The notes: generated by a model not told the origin, from the sequence alone. A stretch of 9,784 bases of DNA from JAWWPY01 sp964412845 (GCA_964412845.1 CAYPQM010000209.1:1-9784); one strand, 5' to 3'; counted from the first letter of the stretch, positions 1 to 5,625 are shown. Numbers and translations are program-made.

Positions 1-475
1 CGATGACCGAGGACACGCTGATGATCCGGCCGGTGCCGCGCTCGATCATGTGCTCCAGTGCCGCCTGGGCCATGAAGAAGGCGCCGGACAGGTTGACGGC
101 GATGACCCGCTGCCAGTCCTCGTCGGTCATCTTCGCCACGGTCCTGTCGACCGTGATGCCCGCGTTGTTGATGAGGATGTCGAGGCGGCCATGCTGGTCG
201 ATGACCTCCTGCAGCACCCGGCGGCAGTCGTCGGCCGCGCCGATGTTGCCCTCGTGCAGGGTGATCCGGCGGCCCGGGTACTCCGCGGTCATGGTCTCGA
301 GGAACTTCCTGGCTGGCTCCTCGTGCCGCCAGTACCCGGCGGCGACGCCGGCGCCGTCGCTGGCCAGGCGCTGGCCGATGGCGGCCCCGATGCCGCGGGC
401 CCCCCCGGTCACCAGGGCTACCCGGTCCTGGAGCGGGCCTTCTGTTTTCTGCTGCATGTTGGCTGTGATGGTCAT
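1..475 (-). CDS. SDR-family reductase, PhaB/FabG-like, 3' end cut by window edge
   Basis: A short-chain dehydrogenase/reductase; 158 residues are visible and the C-terminal half, with the YxxxK active site, lies outside the window. The start is the ATG at 475-473, preceded by GGAGGA at 487-482 with 6-nt spacing. Seen: the Rossmann cofactor motif TGGARGIG (residues 23-30), the NNAG motif (103-106), and a catalytic-Ser strand near IISVSS (151-156). The stretch LINNAGITVDRTVAKMT followed by DW, and an EGN motif at 75-77, resemble acetoacetyl-CoA reductases (PhaB), which reduce acetoacetyl-CoA to (R)-3-hydroxybutyryl-CoA with NADPH. FabG-type 3-oxoacyl-ACP reductases share most of these features, so substrate is inferred from context. 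It lies 53 bp after acetyl-CoA synthetase on the same strand, probably co-transcribed, and the acs/phasin neighbourhood favours the PHA role. Confidence 0.85.
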   Translation of the reverse strand, partial: MTITANMQQKTEGPLQDRVALVTGGARGIGAAIGQRLASDGAGVAAGYWRHEEPARKFLETMTAEYPGRRITLHEGNIGAADDCRRVLQEVIDQHGRLDILINNAGITVDRTVAKMTDEDWQRVIAVNLSGAFFMAQAALEHMIERGTGRIISVSSVI

Positions 476-493
476 CGTGCGTCCTCCAGTGGG

Positions 494-539
494 GTGGTGG
501 TGGTCTAATGCGGGGTTGTGGTGGTGGTCTATTGCGGGG
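494..539. repeat. 24-bp-period tandem duplication spanning the acs stop codon
   Basis: Two 22-bp copies, 494-515 and 518-539, match at 21 of 22 positions (a508 against t532) and are separated by TT, giving a 24-bp period. The minus-strand TAG that ends acs (531-529) lies in the right copy. The left copy carries a second TAG (507-505) exactly 24 bp downstream and therefore in the same frame, so readthrough would add only a few Thr/Pro/His residues. The (GGT)n character of the plus strand suggests replication slippage. Confidence 0.85.
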
Positions 540-2526
540 CGGCCGGCGCGGTCTGCTGCTGCAGGCGCGTCAGCACGGACGGGTCGGCCAGGGTGCTGGT
601 ATCGCCCGGCTCGCGGCCGTCGGCCACGTCCTTGAGCAGCCGTCGCATGATCTTGCCGGACCGGGTCTTGGGCAGGTCGTCGGCCCAGATGATGCGCTTG
701 GGCCGGGCCAGCTTGCCGATGTGGACGGCCACATATTCCAGGAGTTCCGCCTTGAGCGCGGGCGCGGGGGTGGCCCCGGATGCCACGGTGACGTACGCCA
801 CCACCGACTGGCCGGTCAGGTCATCGCTGGCCGCGACGACGGCCGCTTCCACGACTGCCGGATGGGCGACCAGGACGGATTCGATCTCCGCGGTGGAAAG
901 CCGGTGACCGGACACGTTGATGACATCGTCGATGCGGCCGGTGATCCAGAAGTAGCCGTCCTCGTCCAGGCGGGCGCCGTCGCCCGCCACATACGTGCGC
1001 GGCCCGAACCGTGAGAAGTAGGTCTGCACGTACCGCTCCGGGTCCTCATGCAGCGTGCGCAGCATGCTGGGCCACGGCTCGGTCAGCACGAGAAGGCCGT
1101 TGCCCTGCTCGACCCGGTTGCCTTCGTCGTCGACGAGGGCCGCCGACACACCGGGCAGGGGAAGGCCCGCTGAGCCGGGCTTGGTGGCGGTCAGGCCGGG
1201 CAGCGCGGAGATCATGATGGCGCCAGTCTCGGTCTGCCACCAGGTGTCCACGACCGGGCAGCGCTCACCGCCGATGACGGTGTGGTACCACAGCCAGGTC
1301 GTCGGGCTGATGGGCTCGCCCACGGTGCCGAGCAGCCGCAGCGAGGACAGGTCGTGCCCGGCCGGGTACTGCTCTCCCCACTTCATGAAGGCCCGGATAG
1401 CGGTGGGCGCGGTATACAAGACGGATACCCGGTACCGCTCAACTATGTCCCACCAAATGTCCTTGTCCGGGTAGTCCGGGGCGCCTTCGTACATCACCGA
1501 TGTGCATCCGTTGGCCATGGGGCCGTACACGACATAGGAATGACCGGTGATCCAGCCCGCATCGGCGGTGCACCAGAAGACGTCGCGGTCCGGATCGAGA
1601 TCGAATACCATCGCCGTGGTAGCCGCGACACCGGTGAGATATCCACCCGTGGTGTGCATGATTCCTTTTGGCTTGGCCGTCGATCCGGATGAATAGAGCA
1701 GGAACAGCGGCTGCTCGGCAGGCATCGGCTCGGCCGGGCATTCGGGTCCGGCATTCGCGACGAGATCGTGATACCAGACGTCGCGGTCCGGCCGCATCGG
1801 GCAGGGCGTGCCCGCCGCCCGGACCACGACGACCGTCTCCAGGTCGGCCAGGTCCTCGATAGCCGCATCCGCCGCCTGCTTGGTCGCGGCGGTCGTTCCC
1901 TTGCGGCGGGCGCCGTCCACCGTGATCAGCGCCTTGGCCCTGGACACGGCGAGCCGCTGCGCCATGGCCGAGGGAGCGAAGCCCCCGAAGATCACGGTGT
2001 GCGGGGCGCCGATGCGGGCGCAGGCGAGCATGGCGACTACCACCTCGGGGATCATCGGCAGGTAGATGCCGACCACGTCACCCCGGCTGACTCCCCGGGA
2101 CTTGAGCCCGTTGGCCAGGCGCTGCACCTGATCCAGGATCTGCGCGTAGGTCAGGTCCCGTTGCTCGCCTTCCTCGCCGAGCCAGTGGAACGCGACCCGG
2201 GCGCCGTGGCCGGCCTCGACGTGCCGGTCCAGGCAGTTGTAGGACGCGTTGAGCGAGCCGTCAGCGAACCAGGTGTAGAACGGCGGATCGCGGTCATCAA
2301 GCACGCTGGTGAATGGGACATCCCAGTGCAGTCGCTGCCGCGCCTGGGTGGCCCACCAGGCCGGGCCATCTGCCGCCGCACGATAGACGGCCGGGTCGGT
2401 GATCTTGGCCCGCTGCGCGAAGGCGGCGGGCGGGTTAAACCGTCCGGCCTGCCCGAGCTGGCCGAGTCGCTCTTTTAGCGCCGTCGCCTGCTCGCCGGGT
2501 GTGAGCCATGTCTGCGGAGTCTTCAT
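529..2526 (-). CDS. acs: Acetyl-CoA synthetase (AMP-forming)
   Basis: 665 residues, the usual full length for Acs. It converts acetate, ATP and CoA to acetyl-CoA in the cytoplasm through an acetyl-AMP intermediate. Seen in order: N-terminal ACAS region (W69-Y96 area), phosphate-binding loop YSSGSTAKPKG (278-288), GEPIS (403-407), TWWQTETG (428-435) whose second Trp (W430) is the residue that limits the acyl pocket to acetate or propionate, GDGARLDEDGYFWITGR hinge region (515-531), and PKTRSGKIMRR (619-629) with adenylation Lys K625, the residue controlled by reversible acetylation in known Acs proteins. The C-terminus GDTSTLADP is typical. Start ATG at 2526 follows AAAGGGGG with good spacing. 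Oddities: Ala284 replaces the usual Gly in the phosphate loop, Ile326 sits where enteric Acs has a pocket Val, and the stop codon is duplicated. Propionyl-CoA synthetase is less likely. The neighbouring phasin and reductase suggest it feeds storage polymer synthesis. Confidence 0.95.
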   Translation of the reverse strand: MKTPQTWLTPGEQATALKERLGQLGQAGRFNPPAAFAQRAKITDPAVYRAAADGPAWWATQARQRLHWDVPFTSVLDDRDPPFYTWFADGSLNASYNCLDRHVEAGHGARVAFHWLGEEGEQRDLTYAQILDQVQRLANGLKSRGVSRGDVVGIYLPMIPEVVVAMLACARIGAPHTVIFGGFAPSAMAQRLAVSRAKALITVDGARRKGTTAATKQAADAAIEDLADLETVVVVRAAGTPCPMRPDRDVWYHDLVANAGPECPAEPMPAEQPLFLLYSSGSTAKPKGIMHTTGGYLTGVAATTAMVFDLDPDRDVFWCTADAGWITGHSYVVYGPMANGCTSVMYEGAPDYPDKDIWWDIVERYRVSVLYTAPTAIRAFMKWGEQYPAGHDLSSLRLLGTVGEPISPTTWLWYHTVIGGERCPVVDTWWQTETGAIMISALPGLTATKPGSAGLPLPGVSAALVDDEGNRVEQGNGLLVLTEPWPSMLRTLHEDPERYVQTYFSRFGPRTYVAGDGARLDEDGYFWITGRIDDVINVSGHRLSTAEIESVLVAHPAVVEAAVVAASDDLTGQSVVAYVTVASGATPAPALKAELLEYVAVHIGKLARPKRIIWADDLPKTRSGKIMRRLLKDVADGREPGDTSTLADPSVLTRLQQQTAPAAPQ

Positions 2527-2857
2527 CGTCCCCCTTTTTAATCAATTATCAACTCATATCATCGGGGCACCATGAAAAGAACCGGATAGAACTTAAATCA
2601 TGTGTCAGGCGAAAAGAAAGGGCTTAGGTCACTATTGTCGCTGACCTGCGGCCTGTTGACGCGGTTCCAACGCCTCTGGACATGCCGGGCGAAATATGCC
2701 TTGAGAGAAGGTCTTGTGATCATCCCGGGGGCGCTGGCCCATGTATTCCCTGTTTTATCATAATCGTGCTGCGGGCCTGGCGAGCACACATCTGCCTCAC
2801 GGGCCACAGTGCGCGACTCAGGCCCGGGCCGCCATGGCCACGGAAATGCAGGAATTA
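2527..2857. other. 331-bp intergenic leader upstream of acs
   Basis: This gap separates the XRE stop from the acs start, both on the minus strand. The 80-90 bp next to acs (about 2535-2625) are strikingly AT-rich for this genome (for example TTGATAATTGATTAAAA on the minus strand), as expected of a promoter or leader, but I cannot place a convincing -35/-10 pair. Nearer the XRE end are short GGCC-rich palindromes (GGCCCGGGCC near 2820-2830) that could form a weak terminator. No believable small gene is seen. acs is therefore likely to have its own promoter here. Confidence 0.5.
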
Positions 2858-3247
2858 CTACAGGGTCCGGAGCATGCTCTGATAGACGGCGATCAGGGCG
2901 GCCTTCTGCTCGTCGCTCAGCCGCTGGTCGGCGCGGATGGCGGCCTCCGCGTCCGGGGGAGCAGGCGACTGGCCGGGGGCAGCGGGAGCGGCGGTGCCTG
3001 CCCCGCGGTCCGGATCCAGCAGGCCCGCTTCGGCGAGCAGCGTTTCCGCGGAAACGTTGAGCGCGTTGGACAGCAGCTTCAGGACGCGGACGGACGGCTG
3101 GTGCAGCCCGCGCTCTATCTGGCTCAGGTAGGGATTCGACAGGCTGGTCAGATCCGCGAGCTGGCGCAGCGACAGGTTGGCGAGCTTGCGCTGGCTGCGG
3201 ATGAACGAGCCCAGCGCTTCCGTCTGCGCGGCCCACGGATCTGGCAC
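2858..3247 (-). CDS. XRE-family HTH regulator (possible phasin/granule-protein regulator)
   Basis: 129 residues from the GTG at 3247-3245, which has a G-rich ribosome-binding site (GGGGGG-TTACG-GTG). Residues about 6-70 form a cro/C1-type HTH: SFIRSQRKLANLSLRQLADL, then TSLSNPYLSQIERGLHQPS with the characteristic SNPYLSQIERG recognition helix, then VLKLLSNALNVSAETLLAEAGLL. A Pro/Ala-rich linker leads to a short C-terminal helix (DEQKAALIAVYQSMLRTL). There is no sensor domain. Proteins of this type lie next to HBHA/phasin-like genes in actinobacteria: Rv0474 beside hbhA, and MLDSR beside the lipid-droplet protein MLDS in Rhodococcus. It follows the phasin-like gene by 167 bp. By that analogy it may repress the phasin gene and sense free granule surface; this is inference. 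An alternative in-frame GTG at 3271 is created by a tandem duplication. The longer frame to 3418 overlaps the phasin end and lacks homology-like sequence. Confidence 0.85.
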   Translation of the reverse strand: MPDPWAAQTEALGSFIRSQRKLANLSLRQLADLTSLSNPYLSQIERGLHQPSVRVLKLLSNALNVSAETLLAEAGLLDPDRGAGTAAPAAPGQSPAPPDAEAAIRADQRLSDEQKAALIAVYQSMLRTL

Positions 3248-3285
3248 CGTAACCCCCCCTGCATCTGGCACCGTAACCCCCCTGC
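3239..3285. repeat. Tandem duplication of the XRE ribosome-binding site and start codon
   Basis: Copy one (3239-3262, 24 bp) and copy two (3263-3285, 23 bp) read ATCTGGCACCGTAAC, then a C-run of 7 or 6, then TGC. They differ only by one C in the homopolymer. On the coding (minus) strand each copy supplies a G-run Shine-Dalgarno sequence, TTACG, a GTG codon and CCAGAT. The two GTGs (3247-3245 and 3271-3269) are 24 bp apart and in frame, so the protein could start at either, differing by 8 N-terminal residues. Confidence 0.9.
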
Positions 3286-3321
3286 TGGTGGATCGGGACA
3301 GTCTAGCTGGAACAACATGAT

Positions 3322-3339
3322 CTGCTAAGTATAGTAGGC
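3322..3339 (+). promoter_or_regulatory. Candidate operator/-10 region upstream of the XRE gene
   Basis: The plus strand reads CTGCTAAGTATAGTAGGC and matches 14 of 18 positions with the motif in the phasin promoter (3890-3873, minus strand). On the minus strand it contains TATACT (3333-3328), a good -10 hexamer about 80 bp before the XRE GTG, but no matching -35 is visible. TGC and GCA ends enclose the core (TGC-N12-GCA). It may be both the XRE promoter and a binding site for the XRE protein. This is inferred from similarity only. Confidence 0.4.
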
Positions 3340-3364
3340 AGGCGGCACCGGGCCCAGGGATACG

Positions 3365-3405
3365 CAAGCGCGGCGAACCGGGAAACCCCTGGTCCGCCGC
3401 GCTTG
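3365..3405 (-). terminator. Strong hairpin terminator after the phasin-like gene
   Basis: Inverted repeat with perfect 10-bp arms AAGCGCGGCG (3366-3375) and CGCCGCGCTT (3395-3404), extended by C3365-G3405 and by an imperfect inner stem (ACC/GGT, GGG/CCC) around an A-rich loop. It begins about 10 nt downstream of the phasin TGA (3417-3415). There is no T-tract, as is common in high-GC actinobacteria. It would uncouple phasin from XRE transcription, wholly or in part. Confidence 0.7.
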
Positions 3406-3414
3406 GCTCAGTGG

Positions 3415-3846
3415 TCACTTGCCCTGAGGGCTGGTCTTCCTGGGGGAAGCGCCGTTCGTCTTCGGGGCGTGCGTGCCGGTCGCCTTGGCGGCGGTGCCGG
3501 CCTTGGGAGCGGTGTCCGCCTTGGGGCTGGTGTCGGCCTTGGCGGCGGTCGTGCCGGTCTTGCTGGCCTGCGCCGGGATGGCTGCGTGCAGCACATTCTC
3601 GGCGAACTTCCGCTGGCTGGCGAGCAGCTGCTCGGCGAAGTCGTAGGCGTTGGCCACGAACTCTTCCGGCTTGGGCAGCTTGTCGGTGTAAGGCAGGCTG
3701 GGAGTCGGGATGGAGATCGACGGCGTCATCGACTGAACCGCGTCGGCCCAGCGCTTGATGGCGTCAACGACAGCGTCCTGGCTCTTCCGGAGCGTGTTCA
3801 GGACTTCACCCTGAATCTCCCTCGCCGTGGTGCGGGTATCGGTCAT
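3415..3846 (-). CDS. Phasin-like granule-associated protein with Lys/Ala-rich tail
   Basis: 143 residues. Start ATG at 3846 follows GAGGAG (3858-3853). Residues about 7-40 and 60-90 are amphipathic helices (REIQGEVLNTLRKSQDAVVDAIKRWADAVQ, split here by function, and FVANAYDFAEQLLASQRKFAENVL), separated by a Pro/Ser-rich hinge (TPSISIPTPSLP). The FAxxLLxxQRxFAxxVL pattern is the phasin signature for coating PHA granules or lipid droplets. From about residue 95 the chain is a low-complexity Lys/Ala/Thr/Pro tail with a hexapeptide repeat (KADTSP, KADTAP, KAGTAA) and a basic end. HBHA of mycobacteria and MLDS of Rhodococcus share the helix-plus-Lys-rich-tail plan, and such tails can bind DNA or polyanions. 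No signal peptide is seen, so it acts inside the cell. Neighbouring acs, reductase and XRE genes support a storage-granule role. Confidence 0.75.
   Translation of the reverse strand: MTDTRTTAREIQGEVLNTLRKSQDAVVDAIKRWADAVQSMTPSISIPTPSLPYTDKLPKPEEFVANAYDFAEQLLASQRKFAENVLHAAIPAQASKTGTTAAKADTSPKADTAPKAGTAAKATGTHAPKTNGASPRKTSPQGK
3478..3540 (-). repeat. 18-bp tandem repeats encoding KADT(S/A)P hexapeptides
   Basis: Inside the phasin-like gene, three to four degenerate 18-bp units encode residues 103-123 (KADTSP, KADTAP, KAGTAA, KAT). Each unit places one Lys per six residues. The units can expand or contract in frame, so tail length may vary between strains. Confidence 0.65.
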
Positions 3847-3879
3847 TGTCTTCTCCTCGGGGTCGTTCCTGTGCTTGCT

Positions 3880-3908
3880 ATACTATGCAGTTTTGATTGA
3901 TTTGTCAA
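3880..3908 (-). promoter_or_regulatory. Near-consensus promoter of the phasin-like gene
   Basis: On the minus strand a perfect TTGACA (3908-3903) is followed after 17 bp by TAGTAT (3885-3880), a good match to a housekeeping sigma promoter. Transcription would begin near 3873, giving a leader of about 27 nt with GAGGAG before the ATG. The spacer is unusually AT-rich. The -10 overlaps CTGCATAGTATAGCAAGC (3890-3873), a motif that recurs upstream of the XRE gene and is well placed for repression. Confidence 0.75.
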
Positions 3909-3962
3909 GCGGGGCCGGGCGGGCGGAGGGGCCGGCCACCAGCCCGGCCATGCCTAGACTTG

Positions 3963-3980
3963 GCCACCCGAGGCGGTGGC
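3963..3980 (+). promoter_or_regulatory. Small hairpin abutting the amidohydrolase ribosome-binding site
   Basis: GCCACC (3963-3968) and GGTGGC (3975-3980) form a 6-bp inverted repeat with a 6-nt loop. The right arm ends one base before the GGAGGA Shine-Dalgarno sequence (3982-3987). It could tune translation or be an operator half-site pair; chance is also possible in this GC-rich DNA. Confidence 0.3.
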
Positions 3981-3992
3981 GGGAGGAAGCTC

Positions 3993-4853
3993 ATGCTTGA
4001 CGGACGACTGCTGGTCGATGCCCATGTCCACCCGCCGCGGCTGCCGACGATCAGGGGTTCCTGGGTGAGCTGGGCGGAGCAGTTCGGCCAGCCGGGATGG
4101 CAGTCGGTGTTCAACGCCGACGGGGCGGTCATCCCGGAGGCGTTCGACGAGCTCATGGACGCCGAGGGGGTCGACCGTGCCATCCTGCTGTGCGAGTACA
4201 GCCCCAAGGTCACCGGCACCCAGCCCGTCGAGGACCTGCTGCCGATCATCAAGCACAACCCCGAGCGTTTCACCTTCCTCGCGAACATCAACCCGCACCT
4301 GCATTACCCGGTCGCCGCCGAGCTCGCCCGGCAGGTCGCGATGGGCGCGGCGGGGCTCAAGGTTCATCCGGTGCACGGCGGATTCAGCGCGGCCGATCCG
4401 ATGCTCTACCCCGCCTACCAGGCCTGCGAGGCCGACGGCCTGCCTGTCGTGGTGCATTGCGGCACGAGTTCTTTCCCTGGCTCGTCCAACGCCATGGCCG
4501 ATCCCGGCCTGCTGACCCCGGTGCTCAGGGATTTTCCCGGGCTGACCATCGTCCTCGCGCACGGCGGGCGGGGCTGGTGGTACGAGGCGGCCGCGTCGCT
4601 GGCCCTGCTGCACGAGAACGTGTGGATCGAGCTGTCCGGCCTGCCGCCCAGGAAGCTGCCTGACTACTACGCACGCTTTGACCTGCGGCGGCTGGCCCGC
4701 AAGTTCATCTTCGGCACGGACTGGCCCGGGGTGCCAGGCATCGCGCGGAACGCCCGGGCGCTGGCCGCCCTGGACCTCGGTGATGAGACGCTCAGCGGGG
4801 TCCTGGCCGGCCACGCGCTGCGGGTCTACCCCGGGCTGGCTGGCCGCGGCTGA
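3993..4853 (+). CDS. Amidohydrolase-2 family metal-dependent hydrolase or decarboxylase
   Basis: 286 residues from the ATG at 3993, preceded by GGAGGA (3982-3987); this removes 32 low-complexity residues from the longer open frame. It has the TIM-barrel amidohydrolase-2 (PF04909) pattern: DAHVH (H11, H13) on strand 1, GLKVHP (121-126), VVHCG (H155), LAHGG (H190), and FGTDWPG with metal-binding or catalytic Asp D243. The ending GHALRVYPGL is typical of the family. Members hydrolyse C-O, C-N or C-C bonds or decarboxylate aromatic acids (ACMSD, gamma-resorcylate decarboxylase types); nothing here fixes the substrate. It is divergent from the phasin-like gene with 146 bp between the starts, and is followed by a gamma-carbonic-anhydrase-like gene on the same strand. 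No signal peptide is visible, so it is cytoplasmic. Confidence 0.88.
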   Translation: MLDGRLLVDAHVHPPRLPTIRGSWVSWAEQFGQPGWQSVFNADGAVIPEAFDELMDAEGVDRAILLCEYSPKVTGTQPVEDLLPIIKHNPERFTFLANINPHLHYPVAAELARQVAMGAAGLKVHPVHGGFSAADPMLYPAYQACEADGLPVVVHCGTSSFPGSSNAMADPGLLTPVLRDFPGLTIVLAHGGRGWWYEAAASLALLHENVWIELSGLPPRKLPDYYARFDLRRLARKFIFGTDWPGVPGIARNARALAALDLGDETLSGVLAGHALRVYPGLAGRG

Positions 4854-5036
4854 CCGTCCCGGACCGTGCCTGGGCTGGCCGAATGGCATGATCAAGATAG
4901 GTTCATCTGGGTATAGCCGATGGGTGTGCAGGCCCGGCGCCGGTACTGGACGTCCCCGTCCATGACCGCGGCCGGGACGTTCCAGCGCGGCATGCCCCTC
5001 CCGATAGTGCCGCCGATCAGTTCAGGAAGTGATGCC

Positions 5037-5561
5037 GTGCCCGTCTACGCACTCGACTACCTGGTGCCCACGATCGACCCCGGCGCCTACGTGCACCCCG
5101 ACGCCGTCGTGATCGGCTCTGTGGAACTCGGCGCGGGCGTGTCGGTATGGCCGGGCGCAGTGCTCCGCGGCGACCACGGCATGATCCGGATCGGTGAGCG
5201 CACCTCGGTCCAGGACGGCACCGTCGTGCACACGACGGAGGAGTGGCCCACCATCATCGGCGCCGATTGTGTCATCGGGCACAGCGCCCACCTCGAAGGC
5301 TGCGTGGTGGAGGACGGCTGCCTGATCGGCTCCGGCGCGCTGGTGCTGAACCGCGCGCACGTCGGCGCGGGTGCCGTCGTGGCGGCCGCCGCGCTGGTCC
5401 GCGAGGACGCCGTCGTCCCCGCCGGCGCGCTGGCCGTGGGTGTGCCCGCGACGATGAAAGAGGGGGCAGGCGCCAAGCAGCAGGACTGGATCCGCTCGGC
5501 GGTCAGCACGTACCTGGACCTGGCCGAGCGGCACCGGGCCGGGCTGCGCCGCCTGGACTAG
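5037..5561 (+). CDS. Gamma-carbonic-anhydrase-like left-handed beta-helix protein
   Basis: 174 residues from GTG 5037, with AGGAAG at 5024-5029 and 7-nt spacing. The longer frame from 4920 adds unrelated sequence. Residues about 15-140 are imperfect hexapeptide repeats of the LbH fold (IGSVEL, VLRGDHGMIRIGERTSVQDG, LIGSGALVL, VGAGAVVAA), and VGVPAT at 134-139 is typical of YrdA/PaaY/CaiE-like proteins. A C-terminal helix (WIRSAVSTYLDLAERH) follows, as in trimeric family members. Of the three zinc ligands of Methanosarcina Cam (His81, His117, His122), the first two are present (H65 in VVH, H82 in IGH). The third position, five residues after H82, is Glu87 (GHSAHLEGC), with an extra His at 85. 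Carbonic anhydrase activity is therefore uncertain. It lies 183 bp after the amidohydrolase, in which I see only a weak TATAGC -10 candidate near 4912-4917. Confidence 0.88.
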   Translation: MPVYALDYLVPTIDPGAYVHPDAVVIGSVELGAGVSVWPGAVLRGDHGMIRIGERTSVQDGTVVHTTEEWPTIIGADCVIGHSAHLEGCVVEDGCLIGSGALVLNRAHVGAGAVVAAAALVREDAVVPAGALAVGVPATMKEGAGAKQQDWIRSAVSTYLDLAERHRAGLRRLD

Positions 5562-5578
5562 GCCGTGCCGCGTGAGAT

Positions 5579-5625
5579 GCGCTTTGCTGTCGTTCCAACG
5601 ACAGTTGAAGCGCTTTACTGTCGTT
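5579..5625. repeat. Three-copy alternating palindromic element between convergent genes
   Basis: Copy 1 GCGCTTTGCTGTCGTT (5579-5594) and copy 3 GCGCTTTACTGTCGTT (5610-5625) are direct repeats (15 of 16, period 31). Between them copy 2 is inverted: AACGACAGTTGAAGCGC (5597-5613). Copies 1 and 2 form CTGTCGTT-CC-AACGACAG with an outer GCGCTT/AAGCGC stem. Copies 2 and 3 form AACGACAGT/ACTGTCGTT around the palindrome AAGCGCTT (5608-5615). The two folds exclude each other. It starts 17 bp after the gamma-CA stop and may act as a bidirectional terminator, a REP-like repeat or a multi-site operator. Confidence 0.85.

Noticed and set aside
2741..3328. Plus-strand 195-residue open frame across the XRE gene
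   Set aside because: It is antisense to a clear HTH protein, crosses the tandem duplication and shows no recognisable domain.
3248..3418. N-terminal extension of the XRE gene to an ATG at 3418
   Set aside because: It would overlap the phasin stop and the hairpin terminator, and the added 57 residues look like translated intergenic and repeat sequence. The GTG at 3247 has a better ribosome-binding site and the usual family start.
3897..3992. Extension of the amidohydrolase upstream of 3993
   Set aside because: The extra residues are low complexity, overlap the divergent phasin promoter and lack a ribosome-binding site; GGAGGA fits the ATG at 3993.
4890..4968. Short leader ORF beginning ATGATCAAGATAGG near 4888, before the gamma-CA gene
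   Set aside because: About 25 codons with no ribosome-binding site and no codon pattern resembling an attenuator peptide.
4920..5036. Upstream ATG extension of the gamma-CA-like gene
   Set aside because: The 39 extra residues have no LbH repeats and no ribosome-binding site; the GTG at 5037 with AGGAAG begins directly before the first repeat.
5579..5625. CRISPR-like direct repeat (31-bp period)
   Set aside because: Only two direct copies exist, the intervening segment is an inverted copy rather than a spacer, and no cas gene is present.
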